A stretch of DNA of 15,253 bases from the NCBI GenBank assembly GCA_031551045.1, contig JAVBOD010000025.1, positions 1 through 15,253 of the forward strand. Reading direction: 5' to 3'. Shown here piece after piece: positions 1-6,898 of this stretch. The notes under the pieces were generated by a model. That model saw only the letters and a list, made by a program, of their open reading frames with translations, was not told the DNA's origin and did no database searches. The translations under genes were made by a program, and so were the position numbers. Source of the DNA: JAVBOD01 sp031551045 (lineage in GTDB: Bacteria; Bacteroidota; Bacteroidia; Bacteroidales; UBA932). Position 1 is the stretch's first letter, and each line of letters begins with the position of its first letter.

Positions 1-40
1 ACTAGTCGTTAAATATTGCATTGGTTACCATATTATTTAG

Positions 41-48
41 TATATTTG
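41..48 (+). promoter_or_regulatory. Putative Bacteroidota -7 promoter element for the purC operon
   Basis: The bases TATATTTG match the Bacteroidota -7 consensus TAnnTTTG. TTG triplets at 16-18 and 21-23 lie 22 and 17 bases upstream and could serve as the -33 element, though neither is a full TTTG. Transcription would begin near position 55, leaving a very short leader before the ATG at 64. This is a motif match only; the start site is inferred. Confidence 0.5.
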
Positions 49-63
49 CTGAAATTTTTCAGT

Positions 64-1017
64 ATGAACGCTATAACGCAGACGGATTTTCAGTTTCCGA
101 AACAGACCGCCAAATATGTCGGGAAAGTACGCGATGTATATACTATTGCGGACACTTATTTAGTAATGATAGCTACCGACCGTATCTCTGCCTTTGATGT
201 GGTCTTGCCCAAAGGTATTCCGTACAAAGGACAGGTGTTAAACCAAATTGCGGCTAAATTCTTAGCCGCCACTTCGGATATTGTCCCCAATTGGCGTATT
301 GCTTCACCCGATGCAATGGTTACCGTGGGGCACCGCTGCGAACCTTTTGCCGTAGAAATGATTGTGCGTGGTTACCTCACCGGTAGTTCGTGGCGTAGCT
401 ATAAAGCAGGCGCCCGTGAAATTTGCGGGGTGAAAATCCCTGACGGTATGCGGGAACATCAAGCATTTGAAAAACCTATTATAACTCCAACGACAAAGGC
501 CGAGCAAGGAGAGCATGATGCGGATATCTCGCGCGAAGAGATTTTACAACAAGGAATGGTGTCCGAAGCGGATTATGTGTTGCTGGAAAAATATGCCATG
601 GAATTGTTTCAGCGTGGTACCGAGATGGCGGCCAAACGCGGCTTGATTTTAGTGGACACCAAATATGAATTCGGGAAGAAAGACGGACAAATTTATTTGA
701 TAGACGAAATTCACACCCCCGACTCTTCGCGTTATTTTTATGCCGACGGCTATGCGGAACGTTTTGCAAAAGACGAAACACAACGTCAATTGTCGAAAGA
801 ATTTGTGCGCGAATGGTTGATGGAAAATGGCTTTAGCGGCCAAAAGGGACAGACAATACCGACCATGACTACTGAAATAGTGAATAGCATTTCGGAGCGC
901 TATATAGAACTTTATGAAAATATTACGGGCGAAAAATTTATACGCGAACCCTATACCAATAACGTATATGATCGTATAGAAACAACTGTAAATAACATGT
1001 TAGCGCGTTTGCTTTAA
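64..1017 (+). CDS. purC: Phosphoribosylaminoimidazole-succinocarboxamide synthase (SAICAR synthetase)
   Basis: PurC joins aspartate to CAIR with ATP to give SAICAR, a step of cytosolic de novo purine synthesis. From the ATG at 64 the protein has 317 residues. Visible family motifs are GKVRDVY near residue 20, the ATDRISAFD segment near 37, LPKGIPYKGQVLNQI near 48, EMIVRGYLTGSSW near 98, TPTTKAEQGEHD near 141, LILVDTKYEFG near 194 and LIDEIHTPDSSRYF near 212. Length fits the long, yeast-like class (about 300 residues) rather than the roughly 240-residue E. coli form. The frame stays open upstream to an ATG at 16, but the extra 16 residues are hydrophobic, unlike the family, and a TAnnTTTG promoter (41-48) lies inside that stretch, so 64 is preferred. 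It is the first visible gene of a five-gene run; the next start is 13 bases downstream. Confidence 0.96.
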   Translation: MNAITQTDFQFPKQTAKYVGKVRDVYTIADTYLVMIATDRISAFDVVLPKGIPYKGQVLNQIAAKFLAATSDIVPNWRIASPDAMVTVGHRCEPFAVEMIVRGYLTGSSWRSYKAGAREICGVKIPDGMREHQAFEKPIITPTTKAEQGEHDADISREEILQQGMVSEADYVLLEKYAMELFQRGTEMAAKRGLILVDTKYEFGKKDGQIYLIDEIHTPDSSRYFYADGYAERFAKDETQRQLSKEFVREWLMENGFSGQKGQTIPTMTTEIVNSISERYIELYENITGEKFIREPYTNNVYDRIETTVNNMLARLL

Positions 1018-1030
1018 AAGAATTTATCAA

Positions 1031-2938
1031 ATGAAACGGAGAATTGGGATATTATTGGTAACATTATTGCTTATAACACCTGCTTTGCTGGCCCAGGCAG
1101 TAATAGAAAAATCAACGGAGAAAGTAAGAATAGATGGTACTATTTACTATCTTCATACAGTGAAAAAGGGCGAGACCATTTATTCGTTAGCAAAAGCCTA
1201 TAATGTTACACAAGAAGAATTAGTAAAAAAGAACCCAAAACTTTCGGAAGGCTTGAAATTAGGCGATAATCTAATCATTCCTGTTAGTAATGGAGACAAC
1301 ACTCAAACGGTAAATAAAGCGCCCTCCATAACGGATAAACCTACGCCGACTAAAAATACGGCGTTAAAAAAACATATTGTACAGAAGAAAGAGACATTGT
1401 ATTCGATTTCCCGCCAGTACCATGTGAACGTAAATGACCTACTGAGTGTAAATAACTTGCCGGATAACGCCATTAAAGTGGGCATGGAATTATTGATACC
1501 AAATTCCGAAACAACAGCGGCTACAGGATATGTTCCGCCGCCTGTTAAAGAAAAAACCGGCGTTCAACCGCAGGAAACAACTCCTGCCCGTTATCACAAA
1601 GTCAAAGAAAACGAAACCTTAGAGAGCATTGCTGTTACCTACGGTGTAACACAAAGTGTGTTGATGGATTTGAATAAGGATATTTTCAGCAGAGGCAAAT
1701 TAATGACCGGAATGCTGTTAGAGCTTCCACCCGCAAACTTAACGAATACGCCCTCTGCGGATACCAGAACGAATGAGCCAACGCCCGTTTATACGATTGA
1801 TTGCGAAACGGCCAAACTACTTGCAAAAGGGCAAACCTATAAGGTGGCATTGCTGTTGCCCTTTGCCGGAACTGCTCCCTCCTATCAACACGAGATGCTT
1901 ACCGACAGTGTACTTAACACGGAATATTCCAATGCTAATGAAAATTATGTGGAATTTTACGAAGGGGCATTGCTGGCTATGGAAGATATGAAAAAACAAG
2001 GCCTGCGGGCTGAGCTTTCGGTTTTTGACATACTCTGCAAAAAAGATGATGTTGCAAGCCTGATTAATAGAAATGCTTTAAGCCAGTTTGATTTAATCAT
2101 TGGCCCTATTCATGCACAGGATTTTGCTCCGGTAGCCGAGTACGCTAAACAAAACCATATTAATATCGTATCGCCGTTGGACAGCAAAACAGAGTGTTTG
2201 ACAAATACCAATCCGTATGTCTTTCAAGTGAGCCCTCCTGTAAATTATCAATATGCCAAGCTTTTTAAAGACATTAATCCTATGCATGACCGGAATGTGC
2301 TGTTAATTTCCGAAAAAAGTATTTTTCAACAAGATTCGCTTTTGGCCAAAGATTTCTACGACGCATTGAAACAACAGACCGACTTTGTTACGCCTATCGT
2401 ATATCAAGAAGAAACCGGTAAAAGCCTGGCAGAACTGATAAAGCCGCATTTAAAAGTTGCGGGTGACAATAGAGTTGTTATAGCCTCTAACAATGAGGTA
2501 TTCGTAACAAAAGCGCTCGCATTCCTGCATCAACTGGTTGTCTTGCGGAAATATCAAATTACGGTGTATGGTACTTCGCGGTGGAGAAATTTTGAGAGTA
2601 TTGATTTGACGTATTTTCATGAATTGAACCTGAAGATAGCCCTGCCGTTTTTTGTTGATTACAACTTATTGCGAACAAAAGATTTTATTGCCAATTATAG
2701 AACAACTTTCAATGCGGAGCCTTCACAATTCGCGTTTCAAGGCTATGATGTTCTTTCTTATTTTATGCAGGCTTTAATGCAGTACGGCAAGCATTTTGAA
2801 GGATGTATTTCTACGTTTACACCTACCCTTCTGCAGTCCAACTATCATTTCAGCAGAAGTAACATGCAAGGTGGCTTTTTGAATACGGAACCTGCCAGGA
2901 TAACCTATACGCCTGCCTTTACCATTGAGCGGGATTAA
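1031..2938 (+). CDS. Secreted protein with three LysM domains and a periplasmic-binding-protein-like domain
   Basis: The protein has 635 residues. A signal peptide is visible at residues 1-22 (basic MKRR, a hydrophobic core, then ALLAQA). Three LysM peptidoglycan-binding domains follow at about 40-84 (HTVKKGETIYSLAKAYNV), 115-157 (HIVQKKETLYSISRQYHV) and 188-232 (HKVKENETLESIAVTYGV), separated by Pro/Thr-rich linkers. Residues about 268-630 resemble a type I periplasmic binding fold (KVALLLPF, FYEGALLAMEDM, FDLIIGPIHA, FAFQGYDVLSYF), the fold of amino-acid ABC substrate-binding proteins. No permease or ATPase gene lies nearby, so nutrient transport is doubtful. A wall-anchored binding or regulatory role, by loose analogy with the binding-protein-like domain of LpoA, is inference. 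It sits between purC (13-base gap) and rlmH (2-base gap). Such proteins are commonly annotated in Bacteroidota only as LysM domain proteins; the exact function is unknown. Confidence 0.88.
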   Translation: MKRRIGILLVTLLLITPALLAQAVIEKSTEKVRIDGTIYYLHTVKKGETIYSLAKAYNVTQEELVKKNPKLSEGLKLGDNLIIPVSNGDNTQTVNKAPSITDKPTPTKNTALKKHIVQKKETLYSISRQYHVNVNDLLSVNNLPDNAIKVGMELLIPNSETTAATGYVPPPVKEKTGVQPQETTPARYHKVKENETLESIAVTYGVTQSVLMDLNKDIFSRGKLMTGMLLELPPANLTNTPSADTRTNEPTPVYTIDCETAKLLAKGQTYKVALLLPFAGTAPSYQHEMLTDSVLNTEYSNANENYVEFYEGALLAMEDMKKQGLRAELSVFDILCKKDDVASLINRNALSQFDLIIGPIHAQDFAPVAEYAKQNHINIVSPLDSKTECLTNTNPYVFQVSPPVNYQYAKLFKDINPMHDRNVLLISEKSIFQQDSLLAKDFYDALKQQTDFVTPIVYQEETGKSLAELIKPHLKVAGDNRVVIASNNEVFVTKALAFLHQLVVLRKYQITVYGTSRWRNFESIDLTYFHELNLKIALPFFVDYNLLRTKDFIANYRTTFNAEPSQFAFQGYDVLSYFMQALMQYGKHFEGCISTFTPTLLQSNYHFSRSNMQGGFLNTEPARITYTPAFTIERD

Positions 2939-2940
2939 CT

Positions 2941-3414
2941 ATGAAGGTCGTTTTTTTAGCCATCGGCAAAACAGCTGCTCCTTATCTCAGAGAAGCTATT
3001 GCTGACTATGAAAAGCGATTAAAAGCATATGGAACGTTTGAGTACAGAGAATTACCGGAAGTAAAAAACGCCCAAAGCCTATCGCGCGAACAATTGAAAC
3101 AACGGGAAGGAGAGGCGCTCTTAAAACAACTTTCGGAGAAAGATGAACTGATTTTATTGGACGAACGAGGGAAACAATTTTTATCGGAAGAATGGGCAAC
3201 TTTTTTGGAGCATAAAATGCTTCATGGTGCAAAATCACTGGTGTTCATGGTGGGGGGCGCATATGGGTTTTCGGAAGCGGTGTATGAGCGTGCGGCGAGT
3301 AAACTCTCTTTGTCGTTGATGACTTTTTCACACCAAATGGTGCGGTTAATTTTCATGGAACAACTTTATAGGGCATTCACTATCATAAAAGGAGAACCAT
3401 ATCATCATGCTTAA
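2941..3414 (+). CDS. rlmH: 23S rRNA (pseudouridine(1915)-N3)-methyltransferase
   Basis: RlmH is a small SPOUT-fold enzyme that uses S-adenosylmethionine to methylate N3 of pseudouridine 1915 in helix 69 of 23S rRNA, on assembled 70S ribosomes. The 157-residue length is typical. The family signature is complete: the N-terminus KVVFLAIGK, the middle segment LILLDERGKQFLSEEWA, the cofactor-binding loop VFMVGGAYGFSE near residue 102, then the knot region LSLSLMTFSHQMVRLIFMEQLYRAF and the conserved C-terminal EPYHHA. GGAYGF in place of GGADGL, and TFSHQMVRL in place of TLPHQLARV, are as I would expect for Bacteroidota. It starts 2 bases after the LysM gene and its last 8 bases overlap the preferred start of the histidine kinase gene, indicating co-transcription and perhaps translational coupling. 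Confidence 0.96.
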   Translation: MKVVFLAIGKTAAPYLREAIADYEKRLKAYGTFEYRELPEVKNAQSLSREQLKQREGEALLKQLSEKDELILLDERGKQFLSEEWATFLEHKMLHGAKSLVFMVGGAYGFSEAVYERAASKLSLSLMTFSHQMVRLIFMEQLYRAFTIIKGEPYHHA

Positions 3415-6400
3415 AATGGAAAAACGTTACACAAGTATTTATATTGCATGGACTGTTTTCATACTATCCTATGTACTCTTCGCCCTTTCATTTACAGGAG
3501 TTGTAGATAATCATGTACATGACAAAGATGCCAAACGTGTCCAGAAGTATCTTCACCGCGAGATGTTAACCGCCTCCGACATGGCAGAGCAGCTATTGAA
3601 AACACCGTCCTGGATTAATACTGCCGAATATCAATTCGCCAAAAACACCGCGCTTTTTGTATTCAAAAATAATCAATTGATTTCATGGACCAACGACGTA
3701 GCGGTAGATGATCATATTTTGCAGGGATTAGATACCCAATGTCAATACATAAAGTTGGGTAGCGGTTGGTATGTCTCCAGGGCATTCATAGCAGATAGCC
3801 TTAAGATTGTGGTTACGGTATTAATTCAAAAGGACTACTTATTTACGAATGAATTGTTGCCGGATGAGTTTAACAGTGATTTACATTTTCCTAAAAATAT
3901 CGGCGTTCGCCCGATATCGCCACAAGATGCGGATGGTGTAAAAGACGGGCATGCGGTTTTCAGTTTGTTCGGAAAGCCATTGTTCGTGATGTACGCATTA
4001 CCTTCCGACGGCACCATGGCGCTGGTTTTTCGTTGGATCGCCCTATTCATGATGTTAGCCTCTCATTTTTTCTTTTTACGCTATTATCAACGTAAGTCAA
4101 GAGAAATTTTGGTAATCGTATCGTCACTCATTCTTTTGCGGTTCATTGTATTCTTTCTTCCGGACGTGTTTTCACGAGATATTCCGGTATTCTCACCTTG
4201 CATCTATGCCGAATCTTCTTTCTTCCGATCGTTGGGAGATCTGTTCCTTCATGCCGTTTGCATATTTTTGGTCTTTACGGTATTTTACATTGTGCGGTCT
4301 AAGTGGCGGAAGTATGTGCAGAAACTAAAGAAGACTCCCCGTAAATATAGACTGGCATTATTGTTTGATGCAATAGGAGTGCTTGCATTCTTTTTCTTTA
4401 TTGGTTATGTTATTCGTTCGTTGGTACTAAACTCAACAATAGCGTTGGAGCCATTTCGCTTATCGGAATTATCAGTATATTCTTTGCTCGCCTACAGTAC
4501 TATTATTTTATTATTTGCGTCCTTATTCATTCAGTGTTATTTATTTGCCAACAACCATTTTCGAAAATGGTTATTCTTACATAATCGTTACCAATCGTTT
4601 TTCTTGTTTGTACTGGTCATTGCACTCTATACGCTGTTAATAGTAAGCTATTATGTAGGCCAAAAAGAGAAAGACCAAATAGTGGTGTGGGCAGATAAAG
4701 TAGCCACGGAACACGATCCCATGGCAGAGATGGCATTGGTGGAAATAGAACCTTTATTGAGACAGGATCCGGAATTACAGAAACTTCTTCATCAAACAGA
4801 CCAGAAAGCTATCGTACAAATGCTTTTCAAAAACTATTTCTATAGTTACATGCATCGATACGATATAAAAATTACAGTATGCTCCGATGGAAAAGATGGG
4901 AAAAACGGATGCCGTACCCGTTTTGACGAGATGATAGAACAGGAAGGTGAACAAATACGTGCAAATTCCAATTTTTACTTTTTAAACAATTATAATGGGC
5001 GGATAAGTTATTTAGGAGTCCTTGATTGTCAAACGAACGATGGAATTATTTTATACATGGAATTGGAATCTAAACTAAATCCTTTAGATGACGGTTATCC
5101 CGATTTATTGCTTGACGAGTCTTTAATAAATAAAGTCAAAATACCCGCTATATATTCATGTGCCGTTTATCTGAACTGGAGATTGATGATGTCCACCGGA
5201 GATTATCCCTATGACATGATGCGTGAAATTAATACGGGAATACAAGATGTTGAAATATTGAAATTTGACAACTACAGCCACTTTTTTGTACGCCTTAATG
5301 AACACAATGTGGTGGTCTTGAGCAGGCCGAACCGTACGATGTTAATGTATGCCGCTACATTCTCCTATATATTTCTTTTCTTTGCATTAGCCCTCCGTTT
5401 ATTGCTATATCTGCTGGGCTGGCGCAGCTATCTGAATATCCAGCGGAATACATTTCGTACTAAAATTACCACCTTGCTATTGAGTGTCCTTTGCGTATCC
5501 ATGATGTGTCAGGGAGCTTTAACGTTGTGGTTTGGCATCGAACAGTTGAGAAGTAATAATCAACAGCGAATGGAAGATAAAATATCCGCTGTGTTGGTAG
5601 ATATGGACGACTACTTGAGCACGCATGACGAATTCAGAGAAGAAGACGCCGAAGTGATATTTTACAATTTGATGCGCTTATCGAATAGCTTGCACGTAGA
5701 TATTAACCTGTACGATTCATCGGGGAAACTATACGTATCCTCCCGGCCCGAAATTTTTGAACGGCAACTGCAAAGTACACGGATGAATAGTAAGGCTATA
5801 GCCAGTTTCGCCAAACAAGTGCCTACCCGTTACGTTCATCAAGATGCTATCGGAAAAGAAGATTACTATTCCATGTATGCACCTATCTACAACAAAAATG
5901 CGGAATTGATAGGCTATGCCAATATTCCCTATTTTACACAAAAAGTAGTCAGGGAGAACGATATGTCCAACGTGATTACAGCTATTGTGAATGTTCATAT
6001 TTTGTTGTTGATATTAGTATTGTTAGTCGGGCTGACGCTTTCGAATAACATATCGCAGCCGTTACGATTAATCAGGCATAATATGCGTAAATTCCGCCTT
6101 TCAAAGAAGTTGGAATATATTAATTACAAACAAAACGACGAATTGGGCGATTTGGTATATGCTTATAATCACATGATTGATGTGATTGAAGAAAGTTCAA
6201 AAAAAATAGCACAGAACGAACGTGAAAGCGCCTGGCGTGAAATGGCCCGGCAAATTGCCCATGAAATTAAAAATCCATTGACTCCCATGCGCTTAAGCAT
6301 TCAGCATTTAATGCGCATGAAAAAAGAAAATAAAGAAGGTTGGCAAGACCGTTTTGACGCCTTGGCAACTTCATTATTAGAACAAATAGAAACAATGTCA

Positions 6401-6892
6401 CGTACGGCCAGCGAGTTTTCTAACTTTGCAAAATCGAAGTTAGACATGCCCACACAAGTGGAAATGAATGCCGTGTTGAGAGAACAAAAATCATTGTTTG
6501 ACAATCGCACGAATATTTCTTTTGAACTACTTTCTGATGTTGAAAATGCTTTTGTGGTAGGGCGTCGAGACCAGTTGGTACGCGTTTTTGTAAATCTAAT
6601 TACAAATGCCATTCAAGCGCTGGACGATAAGCCCGACGGGCGTATCCGTGTGTCGTTACGGGAAGTGGACCGGTTTTATTATATAACCGTAGAAGATAAT
6701 GGCCCTGGCGTAAAACCCGAAATGCAGCGTAATTTATTTACGCCAAATTTTACGACTAAAACCAGTGGCAGCGGCTTAGGATTGGCTATCTCGAAAAATA
6801 TCATCAACCGAAAAGGCGGGACAATTGAATATACTTCGTCTGTATTAGGTGGAGCTTGTTTCTTAGTGAAATTGCCCAAACAGACATTGTAA
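3407..6892 (+). CDS. Ten-transmembrane sensor histidine kinase with HAMP domain (NtrY-like)
   Basis: This is an inner-membrane sensor kinase of 1161 residues, far longer than typical ones. Ten hydrophobic segments lie near residues 11-32, 203-225, 234-252, 277-297, 316-341, 355-381, 396-417, 645-671, 686-710 and 856-879. The connecting loops fit the positive-inside rule, with basic loops at 226-233, 298-315, 382-395 and 672-685. That puts three large regions outside: 33-202, 418-644 and 711-855. HAMP spans about 880-932. The kinase core is intact: H box AHEIKNPLTP with phospho-acceptor H952, N box NLITNAIQAL (N1063, N1067), G1 DNGPGVKP, F box NLFTPNFTTK, and G2 GSGLGLAISKNI. The H-box style resembles NtrY. 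No response regulator is encoded in the window, and no receiver or PAS domain is evident. The ATG at 3407 overlaps rlmH by 8 bases, with AAAAGGAG at 3387-3394; an alternative ATG is at 3416. The signal sensed is unknown. Confidence 0.92.
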   Translation: MLKMEKRYTSIYIAWTVFILSYVLFALSFTGVVDNHVHDKDAKRVQKYLHREMLTASDMAEQLLKTPSWINTAEYQFAKNTALFVFKNNQLISWTNDVAVDDHILQGLDTQCQYIKLGSGWYVSRAFIADSLKIVVTVLIQKDYLFTNELLPDEFNSDLHFPKNIGVRPISPQDADGVKDGHAVFSLFGKPLFVMYALPSDGTMALVFRWIALFMMLASHFFFLRYYQRKSREILVIVSSLILLRFIVFFLPDVFSRDIPVFSPCIYAESSFFRSLGDLFLHAVCIFLVFTVFYIVRSKWRKYVQKLKKTPRKYRLALLFDAIGVLAFFFFIGYVIRSLVLNSTIALEPFRLSELSVYSLLAYSTIILLFASLFIQCYLFANNHFRKWLFLHNRYQSFFLFVLVIALYTLLIVSYYVGQKEKDQIVVWADKVATEHDPMAEMALVEIEPLLRQDPELQKLLHQTDQKAIVQMLFKNYFYSYMHRYDIKITVCSDGKDGKNGCRTRFDEMIEQEGEQIRANSNFYFLNNYNGRISYLGVLDCQTNDGIILYMELESKLNPLDDGYPDLLLDESLINKVKIPAIYSCAVYLNWRLMMSTGDYPYDMMREINTGIQDVEILKFDNYSHFFVRLNEHNVVVLSRPNRTMLMYAATFSYIFLFFALALRLLLYLLGWRSYLNIQRNTFRTKITTLLLSVLCVSMMCQGALTLWFGIEQLRSNNQQRMEDKISAVLVDMDDYLSTHDEFREEDAEVIFYNLMRLSNSLHVDINLYDSSGKLYVSSRPEIFERQLQSTRMNSKAIASFAKQVPTRYVHQDAIGKEDYYSMYAPIYNKNAELIGYANIPYFTQKVVRENDMSNVITAIVNVHILLLILVLLVGLTLSNNISQPLRLIRHNMRKFRLSKKLEYINYKQNDELGDLVYAYNHMIDVIEESSKKIAQNERESAWREMARQIAHEIKNPLTPMRLSIQHLMRMKKENKEGWQDRFDALATSLLEQIETMSRTASEFSNFAKSKLDMPTQVEMNAVLREQKSLFDNRTNISFELLSDVENAFVVGRRDQLVRVFVNLITNAIQALDDKPDGRIRVSLREVDRFYYITVEDNGPGVKPEMQRNLFTPNFTTKTSGSGLGLAISKNIINRKGGTIEYTSSVLGGACFLVKLPKQTL

Positions 6893-6898
6893 TTCATC

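Noticed and set aside
16..63. Upstream extension of purC to the ATG at 16
   Set aside because: The extra 16 residues are hydrophobic and unlike the family, and they overlap a TAnnTTTG promoter element; the ATG at 64 gives the expected N-terminus.
1031..2938. ABC transporter component as the firm function of the LysM protein
   Set aside because: The fold resembles a substrate-binding protein, but there are no transporter genes nearby and three LysM domains are atypical for one.
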